Shown here: one piece after another, positions 17,041 to 27,985 of the stretch
How positions within the stretch are numbered: the stretch's first letter is position 1
Layout: each line of letters begins with the position of its first letter
Source: an uncultured Methylobacter sp.
GTDB lineage: Bacteria > Pseudomonadota > Gammaproteobacteria > Methylococcales > Methylomonadaceae
Length of the DNA stretch: 50,194 nucleotides
Assembly: GCA_903832775.1 (NCBI GenBank)
Contig: CAILCX010000054.1
Span: forward strand, 1-50,194
Direction: 5' to 3'
Position numbers and translations under genes: made by a program
Notes under the pieces: generated by a model
Seen by the model: the letters and a program-made list of their open reading frames with translations, nothing else
Database searches by the model: none
What the model was told of the DNA's origin: nothing

Positions 17041-19119
17041 CTATTCAACTTCGACTTCTTTCATACTTAATCGAACTCTGCCTTGACGGTCAATTTCAAG
17101 AACCTTGACCCTGACCAAATCGCCTTCATTCAATCTGTCGCTGACTTTATCAACGCGTTCATCTGAAATTTGCGAAATATGAACCAAGCCATCTTTACCG
17201 GGAAGAATGGTAACAAAAGCACCGAAGTCCATTAATCTGACTACTTTGCCTTCATAAACTTTACCCACTTCAACTTCTGCAGTAATTTCTTCGATCAAGC
17301 GACGTGCTTCTTCGCCGGCTGCTTTATCAACAGAAGCGACTTTAACTATACCATCATCTGTCAAATCAACACTGGCACCGGTCTGTTCAGTAATGCTGCG
17401 TATTGTTGCGCCGCCTTTACCGATAACTTCACGAATTTTAGCCGGATCGATTTTGAAAGTAATGATACGCGGTGCGAAATCAGACATTTCTTCACGCGTA
17501 GTCGACAAGGCTTTATTCATTTCTTCCAGAATATGCAAACGACCGTGTTTTGCTTGTTCCAGAGCTGCCTTCATGATTTCAGCGGTAATGCCATCTATTT
17601 TAATGTCCATTTGTAGCGCTGTAATGCCGTTTACGGAACCAGCAACTTTAAAGTCCATATCGCCAAGATGATCTTCATCACCCATGATGTCTGACAATAC
17701 AGCAAAGCTATCGCCTTCTTTAATCAAACCCATTGCAATACCTGCAACCGGTGATGTTATTGGTACGCCAGCATCCATTAACGCCAAACTGCTACCACAA
17801 ACAGATGCCATCGAGCTTGAACCATTGGATTCTGTAACTTCAGAAACGACGCGAATGGTATACGGAAACTCTTCCATGTTAGGTAACACGGCAGCAACAC
17901 CACGTTTTGCCAAACGACCATGACCAATTTCACGACGCTTAGGTGACCCAACAAAACCAGTTTCGCCAACACTGAACGGAGGAAAGTTATAATGCAACAT
18001 GAACGGCTCTTTATATTCACCCGCCAAAGCATCGATAATTTGAGCGTCACGTTGTGTACCCAAAGTAGCGATGACCAACGCCTGAGTTTCACCACGAGTA
18101 AATAATGCCGAACCATGAGTTCTTGGCAATACGCCAGTTCTAACGGTAATCGGTCTGATTTTATCTAAAGGACGACCGTCGATACGCTTGCCTTCGTTAA
18201 GGATAGCGCTACGAACAATGCTATATTCCAGATGCTCAATGATGCCGCGTATGTCACTTTCTGCATACTCGCCATTAGCTACAAGCTTTTCAACAACGGC
18301 ATTTCTAATATCTTTAAGTTGTTCTTGTCTAACCAGTTTTTCTGCAACTTGGTAAGAAGCTTTAATACCCGCTTCAACTTCTGCAGTAACCAATTTTTTA
18401 AGCTCGGCATTAACTTCTGGAGCAACCCATTCAACAACCCCAGCACCGGCTTCAGAAGCAAAATTATTAATCGCATTAATGGCAACCTGCATTTGCTGAT
18501 GCCCAAACAAAACAGCACCCAGCATCACTTCTTCTGACAAATTGTCAGCTTCAGACTCAACCATTAATACCGCATGCGCCGTTCCTGCAACAACTAATTC
18601 CAACTGCGAGTCTTTCAATTCCGAAGGTGTTGGGTTCAACAAATACTCACCATCTTTATAACCAACCGTTGCAGCGCCAACAGGTCCGTTAAAAGGTAAG
18701 CCTGAAACAGCAAGAGCAGCAGAAGCGCCTAATAAAGCAGGGATTTCAGGATCAACATCTGGATTTAATGAAACAACAGTTGCAATAATCTGGACTTCAT
18801 TGGTATAGCCCTCTGGGAATAAAGGACGAATTGGACGGTCAATCAGACGGGATGTTAATGTTTCCTTTTCGCTCGGACGTCCTTCTCTCTTGAAAAAACC
18901 ACCGGGAATTTTACCCGCTGCGTAAGCTTTTTCTTGATAATTGACTGTCAACGGGAAAAAGTCGCCACCGCTTGCCTGTTTTTTACCGACAACGGTGACC
19001 AACAATGTTGTGCCATCAACGTCAATCATGACCGCTCCGTCAGCTTGACGGGCTATTTCACCAGTTTCTAATTTAACAAGTCGATTGCCGTACTGAAATT
19101 CTTTCCGGATAGGATTCAC
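17041..19119 (-). CDS. pnp: Polyribonucleotide nucleotidyltransferase (PNPase)
   Basis: PNPase degrades RNA 3' to 5' by phosphorolysis and is part of the degradosome. The 692-residue protein has two RNase PH domains (about 10-230 and 320-545, with [16 protein letters not shown] and [20 protein letters not shown]). It ends with the KH domain ([20 protein letters not shown]) and the S1 domain ([20 protein letters not shown]). It begins with GTG at 19119 after an AAGGA site. It closes the metY-rimP-nusA-infB-rbfA-truB-rpsO-pnp operon. The 5' leader has a stem-loop like the RNase III target used for PNPase autocontrol in E. coli. Confidence 0.96.
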   Translation of the reverse strand: MNPIRKEFQYGNRLVKLETGEIARQADGAVMIDVDGTTLLVTVVGKKQASGGDFFPLTVNYQEKAYAAGKIPGGFFKREGRPSEKETLTSRLIDRPIRPLFPEGYTNEVQIIATVVSLNPDVDPEIPALLGASAALAVSGLPFNGPVGAATVGYKDGEYLLNPTPSELKDSQLELVVAGTAHAVLMVESEADNLSEEVMLGAVLFGHQQMQVAINAINNFASEAGAGVVEWVAPEVNAELKKLVTAEVEAGIKASYQVAEKLVRQEQLKDIRNAVVEKLVANGEYAESDIRGIIEHLEYSIVRSAILNEGKRIDGRPLDKIRPITVRTGVLPRTHGSALFTRGETQALVIATLGTQRDAQIIDALAGEYKEPFMLHYNFPPFSVGETGFVGSPKRREIGHGRLAKRGVAAVLPNMEEFPYTIRVVSEVTESNGSSSMASVCGSSLALMDAGVPITSPVAGIAMGLIKEGDSFAVLSDIMGDEDHLGDMDFKVAGSVNGITALQMDIKIDGITAEIMKAALEQAKHGRLHILEEMNKALSTTREEMSDFAPRIITFKIDPAKIREVIGKGGATIRSITEQTGASVDLTDDGIVKVASVDKAAGEEARRLIEEITAEVEVGKVYEGKVVRLMDFGAFVTILPGKDGLVHISQISDERVDKVSDRLNEGDLVRVKVLEIDRQGRVRLSMKEVEVE

Positions 19120-19160
19120 TATAAGGTTCCTTTGCGTAAGTTTATTGAGGAATGGTTGCA

Positions 19161-19193
19161 GGTTACACCAGAATAGTCTTCTCTGGTATAACC
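19161..19193 (-). promoter_or_regulatory. Long stem-loop in pnp leader, likely RNase III/PNPase control site
   Basis: On the minus-strand RNA, GGUUAUACCAGA pairs with UCUGGUGUAACC over 12 pairs, one of them G-U, around a 9-base loop. It sits about 40 bases before the pnp GTG. In E. coli the pnp leader forms a duplex that RNase III cuts and PNPase then degrades; position and shape suggest the same role here, as inference. Confidence 0.6.
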
Positions 19194-19205
19194 CGAACTA
19201 CAGGA

Positions 19206-19237
19206 AAAACGGCACAGGATGTTGTACCGTTTTTTTT
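19206..19237 (-). terminator. Terminator/attenuator between rpsO and pnp
   Basis: On the minus strand ACGGTACA and TGTGCCGT pair with one mismatch around a 6-base loop, followed by five T. It lies just after the rpsO stop, like the partial terminator at this place in E. coli, so part of the transcription must read through to pnp. Confidence 0.65.
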
Positions 19238-19243
19238 GTTCTG

Positions 19244-19513
19244 TTACTTACGTAAACCGAGACGTTCAATCAATGTACGGTAACGGGTTAAGTCTTTGTT
19301 TTTTAAATAGTCCAGCAATTTGCGACGTTGATTAACCATGCGCAATAAACCACGACGAGAATGATTGTCTTTTTTGTGTTCTGCAAAATGCGGTGTCAAA
19401 TGAGTGATGTGCGCTGTCAATAAAGCCACTTGGACTTCAGGGGAACCAGTATCGGTTTCAGACTGACGATATGCTTCAACGACTGCTTTTTTTTGTTCTG
19501 CTGTAAAAGGCAT
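19244..19513 (-). CDS. rpsO: 30S ribosomal protein S15
   Basis: S15 binds 16S rRNA early in assembly of the 30S platform. The 89-residue length is exact for the family. The conserved stretches [39 protein letters not shown] and [10 protein letters not shown] are all present. It lies between truB and pnp, as in other gammaproteobacteria. A hairpin in its leader may play a part in regulation. Confidence 0.98.
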   Translation of the reverse strand: MPFTAEQKKAVVEAYRQSETDTGSPEVQVALLTAHITHLTPHFAEHKKDNHSRRGLLRMVNQRRKLLDYLKNKDLTRYRTLIERLGLRK

Positions 19514-19573
19514 TTGTAATCCCTATGTAGATTAAAATTTAAAATAAAGCCGCCTACAAGACGACTCCTTAAG

Positions 19574-19610
19574 TACACTGTTTCCACGATAGGGTGTAGA
19601 AACAGTTGTA
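19574..19610 (-). promoter_or_regulatory. Hairpin in rpsO leader
   Basis: ACTGTTTC (19577-19584) and GAAACAGT (19599-19606) are perfect arms, extended by TACA/TGTA with one bulge. The hairpin lies between truB and rpsO, where E. coli has promoter and leader elements for S15 autocontrol. There is no strong U tract, so processing or regulation is more likely than termination. Confidence 0.4.
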
Positions 19611-19638
19611 TTCTTGCTTATGTAGCCGGGTTTTGCAG

Positions 19639-20577
19639 CTACAAATTAAACATTCTTTTAGGGGTTAGTTTACCATCCAAAGACAGTTCCCCCAAGCCTA
19701 AAAACAGTGTTTCTTTATACATACGAACTGTATCCGGCTCTGTGCTTTGCATTATTCCCGAATTTATACTTGCCAATACAATGCACTGCCCCTGTTTTAT
19801 GCAACTTGCCTGATCCTCAGACAACTGTACCGCAGGCAAGCCTTCCAGGGGCTTATCAACATTAAGCAGGCATTGATTCAGACTTTGCTGATCCATAGCC
19901 TTTAACTGTTCAATGGTTGTAGCCTGCTCAATTTTAAATTGCCCGGCTGCAAGTCGACGCAATTCCTTTACCGTTCCACCGCAACCCAAATCATGCCCTA
20001 TATCTTCCGCCAAGGAGCGGATATAAGTACCTTTTGAACAATAAACGTCCAAAGACAACAACTCAGGTTCAGAAATCAATTGTTCGGAACTGGTCAGCAA
20101 TTTAAGCTCGAAAATAGTAATTCGCCGGGCTTTACGCTCAACCGTTTTACCCTCTCGCGCCAATTCATAAAGCTTTTTACCGTTAAGCTTCAAAGCCGAA
20201 TACATCGGAGGGACTTGATCAATCTCTCCGGTAAACTTTTCAAGACAGTTGTTTATATCGTCGATAGCTAGCTTGGGAACAGGCTTCGTCTCAATCACTA
20301 CGCCTTCCTGATCACCGGTATCAGTCATTACCCCGAGCTGAACTAGCACTTGATAACGCTTATTGTCATCGAGCATTAACCCCGATACCTTGGTCGCCTC
20401 GCCAAAACAAAGCGGCAACAAGCCGGTAGCCAAGGGATCAAGACTGCCGGTATGACCCGCTTTATTGGCATTAAACAAATGCCTGACTTCCTGCAAGGCT
20501 CGGTTTGACGAAACACCCAAACGCTTGTCCAATAATAAAATGCCGTGAACATTAAGCCCGGACTTACGCTTACTCAT
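19639..20577 (-). CDS. truB: tRNA pseudouridine(55) synthase TruB
   Basis: TruB makes pseudouridine 55 in the T loop of tRNAs and also acts as a tRNA chaperone. The 312-residue protein has the catalytic aspartate in GHTGSLDPLATG (D47), the QVPPMYSALKLNGKKLYELAR region, and YCSKGTYIRSLAEDIG. A C-terminal PUA-like domain (about 245-312) follows. It lies 3 bases after rbfA, so the two are likely coupled. Confidence 0.96.
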   Translation of the reverse strand: MSKRKSGLNVHGILLLDKRLGVSSNRALQEVRHLFNANKAGHTGSLDPLATGLLPLCFGEATKVSGLMLDDNKRYQVLVQLGVMTDTGDQEGVVIETKPVPKLAIDDINNCLEKFTGEIDQVPPMYSALKLNGKKLYELAREGKTVERKARRITIFELKLLTSSEQLISEPELLSLDVYCSKGTYIRSLAEDIGHDLGCGGTVKELRRLAAGQFKIEQATTIEQLKAMDQQSLNQCLLNVDKPLEGLPAVQLSEDQASCIKQGQCIVLASINSGIMQSTEPDTVRMYKETLFLGLGELSLDGKLTPKRMFNL

Positions 20578-20580
20578 CTA

Positions 20581-20982
20581 TTAACCTTGGTCTGGACTAT
20601 CCTGAACTGCTTCCAAAGGTCGATTCAAGTCACGCGTATCCAAATCACTTAAAAGTTCCGAAACCCGCATACCGGTATCAAAAGAATCATCGTAATGAAA
20701 TCTCAACTCGGATATATGTCTTAGACGCATCCTTTTTGCCAATTGATGTCGAATAACAGGCGATATCTCATTAAGCAATTTTACATTGGTTTTTTTACCT
20801 TGCTCATCGACATTCAAAACAGTGACATACACTTTAGCAACGGCAAGGTCTTTAGTTACCACAACTTCATTGATAGTTATAAAACCCAAGCGGGAATCAT
20901 CAATATCGCGTTGCAAAACCAACGAAAGCTCTTTTTGCATCTGTGATGAAACACGAGCATTACGACCAAATTCTTTAGCCAT
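20581..20982 (-). CDS. rbfA: 30S ribosome-binding factor RbfA
   Basis: RbfA is a KH-fold factor for late 30S maturation and cold adaptation. The 133-residue protein has RVSSQMQKELSLVLQRDI, the KVYVTVLN strand and the RMRLRHISELRFHYDDSFD motif. It starts at ATG 20982, five bases after the infB stop, within the nusA-infB operon. Confidence 0.95.
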   Translation of the reverse strand: MAKEFGRNARVSSQMQKELSLVLQRDIDDSRLGFITINEVVVTKDLAVAKVYVTVLNVDEQGKKTNVKLLNEISPVIRHQLAKRMRLRHISELRFHYDDSFDTGMRVSELLSDLDTRDLNRPLEAVQDSPDQG

Positions 20983-20987
20983 AAAGT

Positions 20988-23663
20988 TTATAGTTCCCGT
21001 TTAACTTCGATGCGTTCAAATACTTCGATTTGGTCACCCGGCTGCACATCATTGTAGTTTTTAACACCTATACCACACTCCATACCCATCTTGACTTCGG
21101 CGGCGTCATCTTTGAAGCGACGTAAAGATTCCAACTGTCCTTCATAAATCACCACGTTATTACGCAGCACACGAATAGGCAGATTTCTCTTCACAAAACC
21201 ATCAACAACCATACAGCCAGCAACTGCTCCAAATTTTGGTGATTTAAACACATCGCGCACTTCGGCAAGACCGACAATTTGTTCTTTAATTTCCGGAGCC
21301 AACATGCCACTGATGGCTTTTTTAACTTCATCAATCGCTTCGTAAATAATGCTGTAGTAATGCAGGTCGATGCCTTTCTCTTCGATCAGTTTTCGTGCAG
21401 TCGCATCCGCTCTGACATTGAAACCCATCAGAATCGCACCGGAAGCCAAGGCCAAATTGGCGTCACCTTCATTGATACCACCCACACCGCCAAATACGAC
21501 TTTAACTTCAACTTCATCATTCGACAAGGCAACCAACGAACCACGCAAGGCTTCCAAACTACCCTGAACATCGGTTTTAATTACCAAATTAACGCAGGCA
21601 AGATCACCCGTGGTCATTCTGGCAAAAACCTCATCAAGTTTTGAAGCTTGTTGAACTGCATGTCTGGACAATTTTTTACGGTCTTCACGATGCTTGGCCA
21701 AATCTTTGGCTATACGTTCGTTTTGTACCACCAAAAATTCATCACCTGCATTTGGCGTACCTGATAGACCTAAAATTTCAACTGGCGCACAAGGTCCGGC
21801 TTCTTTAATGACAACGCCATTCTCGTTAAACATGGCTCGAACACGTCCATACTCATGACCACAAAGCACCATTTGACCGCTTTCCAACGTACCTTTTTGA
21901 ATCAATACGGTTGCTACGACACCACGGCCTTTATCAAGTCTTGATTCTATAACAATACCTGAGGCGGCCCCTTCAATAGGCGCTTTTAACTCAAGAATCT
22001 CAGTTTGTACAATCAAGGCTTCGATTAAATCATCAATGCCTTCACCGGTTTTTGCTGAAATTTTCAGGAACTGAACATCACCACCCCACTCTTCGGCAAG
22101 CACGTCTATCGTAGATAGCTCCTGCATTACCTTATCAGGATTGGCATCGGGCTTATCGATTTTATTCATCGCCACAATAATCGGCACATTAGCCGCTCTG
22201 GCATGCTCGACAGCTTCCTTGGTTTGCGGCATTACGCCATCATCAGCGGCAACCACTACAATTACCACGTCAGTAACATCAGCGCCACGAGCACGCATTG
22301 CGGTAAACGCAGCATGACCCGGTGTATCCAGAAAGGTTACTGAACCATGATCGGTTTTAACCTGATAAGCACCAATATGCTGTGTAATACCTCCCGCTTC
22401 ACCTGCGGCAACGCGGGTTTTACGAATATAATCCAACAACGAAGTTTTGCCGTGATCGACGTGCCCCATGATGGTGACAATAGGAGCGCGCGGCATTTCA
22501 ACGCGATTATCCTCTTCTTGTGCCTCAGCCAGCATTTCCTGCTCAAGATCATCATCACTTTGCATGATGGCTTTATGACCCATTTCCTCAACCAAAATCA
22601 CCGCAGTTTCCTGGTCGATACTTTGATTGATAGTCGCCATAATGCCAAGCTTCATAAGTTGCTTAATCACCATCGCGGCTTTAACACTCATCTTTTGAGC
22701 AAGATCAGACACAATAATCATTTCTGGAATTGTGACTTCTTTTACAACAGGCTCTACCGGCATTTCAAATTGATGCTTACCATCAGCCTTTACAGATACA
22801 CGCTCGGCTTTCTTGCCTTTTTTCTTGGGCTTTTTCGAATCTCTGCCACCAGGAGCAGCTCTCGTACTCTCCTCCTGTTTTTTCCTATGCAGTACTTCCT
22901 GTTTAGCCGAGGCTTGTTGCCTTACTTTATCAGCGTTTCTTTTTATTGATTCTTCAAGCCGAATATCTTTTTCCTGCTGCCTTTTCTTGGCTTCTGAAGA
23001 TTCTTTCATTTTAGCCTGCTTTTCAACATCGAGCTTCACGTCTAATGCTAGGGGCAAATCATCAATGTCATCTTCAACATCAGAAGATTCCTGTTGCGCA
23101 ATCGAGGGTTCCACATCAATGCTTTCGACTTCAGACACTTCAATCTCCTCAATTTTCGAGATTTGTTCCACTATTGCCTCAACGACTGGCTCAACTATTG
23201 ATACATCAGACTTTGGTTGCAAGACGACTTCAGGTACTTTCACGGATTCTTCTGTTAATGCAACAGTTTCAACGACATTAGTTACCCGCTGATTAAGCGC
23301 AGCTTTTGCCAAATCCAAATTTCTTTGGTCGTCGGACTCAATTACTTCAGCACGCTTTACATAGGTTTTTTGTTTACGAACTTCTACACTGATTGTTTTT
23401 GTGCTACTACCCGGCACACTGACCTGCTTCAGTTCACTTACCGTTCTACGCTTTAACGTTACACGCTTTAGTGTGCCTTCAGCGGCATCTTCATCCTTGC
23501 CATGGCGTTTACGCAAATGCGCAAGCAACTGCATCTTTTCATCTTCATTGATAACATCATCAGGAGCACTCGCAGATAAACCCGCTTCTTTCAATTGCTC
23601 TAATAATCGTTCCAGAGGTATTTTTACTACCTCAGCTAATTGCCGTACCGTTTTATTACTCAT
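20988..23663 (-). CDS. infB: Translation initiation factor IF-2
   Basis: IF-2 is the GTPase that places initiator tRNA on the ribosome. I choose ATG 23663 ([20 protein letters not shown], 891 residues), preceded by AAGGGG; a longer frame adds 16 residues inside nusA and has no family support. Domains in order are an N-terminal IF2 domain, a long charged Lys/Glu-rich linker (about 60-320), and a second IF2_N domain. The GTPase follows, with [20 protein letters not shown] and NKID, then beta-barrel domains and the C-terminal fMet-tRNA-binding domain. Internal starts for shorter IF-2 forms are possible but not assigned. The initiator tRNA gene heads the same operon. Confidence 0.96.
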   Translation of the reverse strand: MSNKTVRQLAEVVKIPLERLLEQLKEAGLSASAPDDVINEDEKMQLLAHLRKRHGKDEDAAEGTLKRVTLKRRTVSELKQVSVPGSSTKTISVEVRKQKTYVKRAEVIESDDQRNLDLAKAALNQRVTNVVETVALTEESVKVPEVVLQPKSDVSIVEPVVEAIVEQISKIEEIEVSEVESIDVEPSIAQQESSDVEDDIDDLPLALDVKLDVEKQAKMKESSEAKKRQQEKDIRLEESIKRNADKVRQQASAKQEVLHRKKQEESTRAAPGGRDSKKPKKKGKKAERVSVKADGKHQFEMPVEPVVKEVTIPEMIIVSDLAQKMSVKAAMVIKQLMKLGIMATINQSIDQETAVILVEEMGHKAIMQSDDDLEQEMLAEAQEEDNRVEMPRAPIVTIMGHVDHGKTSLLDYIRKTRVAAGEAGGITQHIGAYQVKTDHGSVTFLDTPGHAAFTAMRARGADVTDVVIVVVAADDGVMPQTKEAVEHARAANVPIIVAMNKIDKPDANPDKVMQELSTIDVLAEEWGGDVQFLKISAKTGEGIDDLIEALIVQTEILELKAPIEGAASGIVIESRLDKGRGVVATVLIQKGTLESGQMVLCGHEYGRVRAMFNENGVVIKEAGPCAPVEILGLSGTPNAGDEFLVVQNERIAKDLAKHREDRKKLSRHAVQQASKLDEVFARMTTGDLACVNLVIKTDVQGSLEALRGSLVALSNDEVEVKVVFGGVGGINEGDANLALASGAILMGFNVRADATARKLIEEKGIDLHYYSIIYEAIDEVKKAISGMLAPEIKEQIVGLAEVRDVFKSPKFGAVAGCMVVDGFVKRNLPIRVLRNNVVIYEGQLESLRRFKDDAAEVKMGMECGIGVKNYNDVQPGDQIEVFERIEVKREL

Positions 23664-23673
23664 TTCATACCCC

Positions 23674-25191
23674 TTACCTACTCGCCTGTTCCTCAGCAAA
23701 CCAAGGCTCACGCGCCTTCATAATCAACTTTGCCGCCCGATCTTCGTTCATTCCCGAAAAATCCAACAAATCATCAACTGCCTGCTCTGCCAAATCATCC
23801 ATCGTAATAATGCCGTGACTGGCCATTTCATAAGCCAACTCACTGTTCATACCTTCCATTTCCAGCAAATCCTTTGCAGGCTCGGCTGTTTCAATCTTTT
23901 CTTCGGCTGCAATAGCACTAATTAATAACGCATCTTTTGCGCGGCTTCTAAGTGCAATAACCAAGTCTTCATCAAAGCCCTCAATTTCCAGCATTTCACT
24001 GACAGGGACATAAGCGATTTCTTCGACGGTATTAAAGCCTTCCTCAACCAGAATTAGAGCAATATCTTCATCGACACCCAACTGCTCAACGAACAACTGA
24101 ATAATTTTATCCGCTTCGGCCTCACTATTTTGTTCAGCTTTAGAAGCATCTATGACGTTCAATTCCCAACCAGTTAATTGCGTTGCCAGACGTACATTCT
24201 GCCCGCCACGACCAATAGCCTGCGACAAGTTTTCTGAACTGACTGCCAAATCCATGCTGTGTTTGTCTTCATCAACAACAATAGACTGAATTTCAGCGGG
24301 TGACATAGCATTGATCACAAACTGGGCATCGCTAGGATTCCACAGAATAATATCAACACGCTCTCCAGCAAGTTCATTAGAAACCGTTTGAACTCTTGAC
24401 CCTCTCATGCCTACGCAGGCGCCAACCGGATCTAATCGTGGATCATTACCCTTAACAGCAATTTTGGCTCTAGCCCCCGGATCACGAGCAGCACCCATCA
24501 CCTCGATCAAGCCTTCGCCAACCTCAGGCACTTCGAGACGGAACAAGGCAATCAACAGCTCTGGTGCCGTCCGACTAACAAATAATTGAGGTCCTCGTGG
24601 CTCTAAGCGCACATCTTTCAAGTAACCTCTGATTCTATCGCCAATACGAATGGCCTCACGAGGAATCATATCTTCTTTGGCAATATAGGCTTCAACATGC
24701 CCACCTAAATCAAGATAAACACTGCCTTTCTCAATTCGTTTTACAACACCGGTGATTAACTCACCTACACGACTACTATATGCATCGACAATTTTCTTGC
24801 GCTCAGCTTCCCGGACTTTATGAATAATAACTTGCTTCGCAGTTTGCGCAGCAATCCGACCAAAATCAACCGATTCTATTTCCTCTTCAACCAAATCGCC
24901 AATTTGCACATTCGAATCATCCAGTCTTGCTACTTCCAGTAAAACTTGTGATTCAGGGAATTCGACATCGCCGTCAATATTAATATTGGCGTCAACCACT
25001 TCCCAACCTCTGTAAGTTACATAGTCACCAGATTTTCTATCAATACATACGCGCGCTTTAATTTGATTCGCATGACGTTTAATTGTGGCAGCTTCCAAGG
25101 CAGATTCTATCGCCTGAAAAATTACTTCTTTTTCAATATCTTTTTCATTTGAAAAAACATCTACTACCAACAAAATTTCTTTATTTGCCAC
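23674..25191 (-). CDS. nusA: Transcription termination/antitermination protein NusA
   Basis: NusA binds RNA polymerase and controls pausing, termination and antitermination. The start is GTG 25191 ([17 protein letters not shown], 505 residues), chosen because GGAGGG lies just upstream and because it matches E. coli MNKEIL; a TTG at 25209 would add six residues. Domains are the N-terminal polymerase-binding domain (1-130), S1 (about 135-200), two KH domains (about 225-345), and two C-terminal acidic repeats ([20 protein letters not shown] and [20 protein letters not shown]). It overlaps rimP by 11 bases. Confidence 0.95.
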   Translation of the reverse strand: MANKEILLVVDVFSNEKDIEKEVIFQAIESALEAATIKRHANQIKARVCIDRKSGDYVTYRGWEVVDANINIDGDVEFPESQVLLEVARLDDSNVQIGDLVEEEIESVDFGRIAAQTAKQVIIHKVREAERKKIVDAYSSRVGELITGVVKRIEKGSVYLDLGGHVEAYIAKEDMIPREAIRIGDRIRGYLKDVRLEPRGPQLFVSRTAPELLIALFRLEVPEVGEGLIEVMGAARDPGARAKIAVKGNDPRLDPVGACVGMRGSRVQTVSNELAGERVDIILWNPSDAQFVINAMSPAEIQSIVVDEDKHSMDLAVSSENLSQAIGRGGQNVRLATQLTGWELNVIDASKAEQNSEAEADKIIQLFVEQLGVDEDIALILVEEGFNTVEEIAYVPVSEMLEIEGFDEDLVIALRSRAKDALLISAIAAEEKIETAEPAKDLLEMEGMNSELAYEMASHGIITMDDLAEQAVDDLLDFSGMNEDRAAKLIMKAREPWFAEEQASR

Positions 25192-25666
25192 TACGCCCTC
25201 CTTTTCCAATTAAATACTCAGGAACCAATTTCGCCTTGCTCATCGCGATAAATGGAACCTCAAAAACTTGATCGCCTTCCTGAAGTGAAATAATTTCACC
25301 TTCAACTTTTACTATTAGCCCTGTAATTTTTCTACGACCGTCAATAGCTTTAAACAAATGCACGAGCACCGTACTGCCGACATATCGTTCAAACTGACTC
25401 ACTTTAAAAAAAGGCCTGTCTGCACCAGGTGAAGAAACCTCCAAATGGTAATTACTTGTTATCGGGTCTTCAACATCCATAACACCGCTTATTTGATGAC
25501 TGACCTTAGTGCAATCCTCAACCAAAATTCCATTTTCAGCATCAATATAGATTCGCAAAAGCCCATGTTTAGGGTGAGGATTATATTCAATGCCAACGCA
25601 TTCATAACCTAAACCTTCAACAATTGGCTCGATTAGATTAACCAAATGTTCAGGTGCCTGTTTCAT
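25181..25666 (-). CDS. rimP: Ribosome maturation factor RimP
   Basis: RimP is needed for 30S maturation. I choose ATG 25666 ([20 protein letters not shown], 161 residues) because GAGGA lies just upstream; a longer frame adds 19 residues without family support. Conserved parts are [30 protein letters not shown] and [12 protein letters not shown]. It is the first protein gene of the operon. Two terminator-like hairpins separate it from the initiator tRNA gene, so readthrough or an internal promoter is needed. Confidence 0.94.
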   Translation of the reverse strand: MKQAPEHLVNLIEPIVEGLGYECVGIEYNPHPKHGLLRIYIDAENGILVEDCTKVSHQISGVMDVEDPITSNYHLEVSSPGADRPFFKVSQFERYVGSTVLVHLFKAIDGRRKITGLIVKVEGEIISLQEGDQVFEVPFIAMSKAKLVPEYLIGKGGRSGK

Positions 25667-25689
25667 TTTGTCCTCACTTACTTTCGCAC

Positions 25690-25713
25690 AAAAAAAAAGA
25701 GCCGAAGGCTCTT
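25690..25713 (-). terminator. Terminator-like hairpin in rimP leader
   Basis: Read on the minus strand, AAGAGCC, a TTC loop and GGCTCTT form a 7-pair stem followed directly by about eight more T. It ends only about 24 bases before the rimP start. It looks like a strong intrinsic terminator inside the operon and may be an attenuator. Confidence 0.75.
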
Positions 25714-25760
25714 CCATTAACATTCAACCAACGGCCTCTATTCACCAAAGCCTAGAAAAT

Positions 25761-25781
25761 AAAAAACCCCAAAATGGGGTT
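25761..25781 (-). terminator. Terminator after initiator tRNA gene
   Basis: On the minus strand AACCCC, ATTTT and GGGGTT form a hairpin followed by six T. It lies about 57 bases past the 3' end of the tRNA. Confidence 0.75.
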
Positions 25782-25837
25782 CTAAGCAAAACATCCTTAT
25801 AATGCACTTATAACTGCATTCCTTGCAGCACCATATA

Positions 25838-25914
<77 letters not shown>

Positions 25915-25926
25915 ATTGATTTAATT

Positions 25927-25954
25927 ATTATAGGGCATTCTCAATTATAAGCAA
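25927..25954 (-). promoter_or_regulatory. Sigma-70 promoter of metY
   Basis: On the minus strand TTGCTT (-35, 25954-25949) and a perfect TATAAT (-10, 25932-25927) are 16 bases apart. The -10 box lies 12 bases before the tRNA 5' end, so the transcript would begin just ahead of it. Confidence 0.65.
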
Positions 25955-26050
25955 CTTATATTTCAATAACTAATGCCTGCCGACCATTTCACATATTCAT
26001 GCCTAATATAACATTGCCTTGCCAAATCAGTTATTTTTAACCGAAGACTT

Positions 26051-27526
26051 CTAAATCATTGCCATTTTATCCTGGACATAAGCCTCCAGATCCTCAAGAA
26101 TCTGAATATTTGCTTGCCCAGTACTTCGCAATTCTTCTAATCGACAAACATACTCGTCCAATAAAATCCCAGCTCCCAGCTGATAATCCTTTAATTTATT
26201 ATCACAAAACGTATTCCATTTTTGCAATTCAAATGAAGTTAATGTTTGCGGATAATTTCGACTGCGGTATCTGAACAACATTTCAGGCAACCGCTGATCA
26301 GTAAACGAAAAGACAGTCTTTGCCAATTGCTCTGAAGACATCTGTCTAATTTTATTCATTTGTTTTTTATCATTCTCAGAAAAAAAACCGCCACTGTAAA
26401 TCCTTAAATCAGGATCTAATTGGCCACGCTCACCGTCACTTCCATCCTGTTCCGTGTAATTCTGTCCGCTAAAAACCGCAGCAAGCTTTTCGCCTAAGCC
26501 GACCGCACTTTTTATTTTCTGACTATTGGTAATACACATATCAACATTCAGGCTTAGCCTCAATTTATCTTCATCCCTAATGACAGACAGTGGCGCCAAA
26601 ACAGGACATTTATTGATATGGATAGTCTTTAACGGAATTCTTGTTTCACCTTCCGGCAAATCAGCCGTTGCGGTAAAAATTCTTTTTTGTATCTCTTCTA
26701 CAGACAAGCTGAACATGGGTTCAGGGTCAACGGAAAGATCGTAAACGATAACACCATTATTATTAGTCGGGTGCTTACAAATCGCAACGACAATGGCAAG
26801 GCAACTCTTAATGGCTGGATATTTACCTGACACGTGCACCAAAGGCTTAAAACTATCCAGCATTAGCAAATTCAAAGCATCAGCTTTAACCCGATTTTTA
26901 AATAAAAAATCATAGAGTTTTGGCTGTGCCTGCTTGACCAACTTGGTTATTGCAATTGTGGCATAGACATCAGAAAGCGCATCGTGCGCCGCCTCATGGG
27001 CAATATTATTGGCTTGCGTCAACTGCTCCAACCTGAAACTGGGACCACCTTGCTCATTATCCGGCCAGTTAATTCCCTCTGGGCGCAAGGCCCTTGCCGC
27101 TCTGACGACATCTATCAAATCCCAGCGAGAATTTCCATTTTGCCATTCTCTGGCATAGGGATCATAAAAATTTCGGTATAAACAATTTCGGGTGACTTCA
27201 TCATCAAAACGTATGCTGTTGAAGCCTAAAGTACAGGTATTTGGCTGGGTTACTTGTTCATGAATTAAACGTATAAACTCTGCCTCACAAACACCTTTTT
27301 GATCTGCAAGCTGAGGAGTTATACCTGTAATAATACATGCATCAGGATGAGGGAGACAATCTGCGGCCGGCTTGCAATAGATGACTAAAGGATCATCGAC
27401 AATATTAAAATCTAAATCGGTACGAATCCCCGCAAACTGGACCGGCCGGTCTCTTCGAGGATCTGTACCAAAAGTTTCGTAATCATGCCAATAGAAAGTT
27501 TGATGATCATAACTACGGTTACTCAT
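26051..27526 (-). CDS. sbcB: Exodeoxyribonuclease I
   Basis: Exo I degrades single-stranded DNA 3' to 5' and takes part in recombination and mismatch repair. The 491-residue protein has the DEDD nuclease domain with D15 and E17 in FYWHDYETFG. Further motifs are LGFNSIRFDDEVTRN and HEAAHDALSDVYATI. The SH3-like and C-terminal helical domains (about 200-490) follow. Its length matches the family. It lies 5 bases downstream of the CBS-domain gene and is probably co-transcribed with it. Confidence 0.95.
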   Translation of the reverse strand: MSNRSYDHQTFYWHDYETFGTDPRRDRPVQFAGIRTDLDFNIVDDPLVIYCKPAADCLPHPDACIITGITPQLADQKGVCEAEFIRLIHEQVTQPNTCTLGFNSIRFDDEVTRNCLYRNFYDPYAREWQNGNSRWDLIDVVRAARALRPEGINWPDNEQGGPSFRLEQLTQANNIAHEAAHDALSDVYATIAITKLVKQAQPKLYDFLFKNRVKADALNLLMLDSFKPLVHVSGKYPAIKSCLAIVVAICKHPTNNNGVIVYDLSVDPEPMFSLSVEEIQKRIFTATADLPEGETRIPLKTIHINKCPVLAPLSVIRDEDKLRLSLNVDMCITNSQKIKSAVGLGEKLAAVFSGQNYTEQDGSDGERGQLDPDLRIYSGGFFSENDKKQMNKIRQMSSEQLAKTVFSFTDQRLPEMLFRYRSRNYPQTLTSFELQKWNTFCDNKLKDYQLGAGILLDEYVCRLEELRSTGQANIQILEDLEAYVQDKMAMI

Positions 27527-27531
27527 ATCAA

Positions 27532-27924
27532 TTAAATTGCAACCAGAGCCCTTAACACATCGGTACGACTGATGACGCCCACGAACACCGAATCTTCAAA
27601 AACAGGGATACTTCGGACTGAAGATTTCTGAAATTTCTCTGCCAGATCAACGATACTTGAAGAAGCATCTACACTGACAGTTTCCGTGGTCATATAATCA
27701 CCGACCTTACCACTCATACCCTGATTGTAGACGCTATCTAAAAACACCTTCATACCATCTTTTTCAGAAAACATGCCCAGCATATGTCCTTTTGAATCAA
27801 TAACCGGAGCACAGGTTATTTTATGCTCAAGTAATTTCTTGATCGCGTCAATAACATGAGTTTCCTGGCTCAGCGTAACCAATTTTTTCGTCATATAATC
27901 TGCAACAGTAATTTTTGCCAACAT
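27532..27924 (-). CDS. CBS-domain protein
   Basis: I choose ATG 27924 (MLAKITVADYMTKKLVTLS, 130 residues), which has AGGAG just upstream; a longer frame adds 19 residues. Two CBS motifs form one Bateman module (about 8-60 and 74-128), with GHMLGMFSEKDGMKVFLD and VGVISRTDVLRAL. Such modules usually bind adenine nucleotides and regulate a partner. The partner is not evident. It sits between nqrM and sbcB. Confidence 0.88.
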   Translation of the reverse strand: MLAKITVADYMTKKLVTLSQETHVIDAIKKLLEHKITCAPVIDSKGHMLGMFSEKDGMKVFLDSVYNQGMSGKVGDYMTTETVSVDASSSIVDLAEKFQKSSVRSIPVFEDSVFVGVISRTDVLRALVAI

Positions 27925-27985
27925 AGTGAACTCCTGATTGTTATTATTATAAAAAAACTTACCTGGGTCAGCGCACCCCAAAGGT

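Noticed and set aside
18232-18537. Frames of about 100 codons inside pnp and similar long shadows inside infB, nusA and sbcB
   Set aside because: They lie within well-conserved genes on the other strand or in another frame and show no family features.
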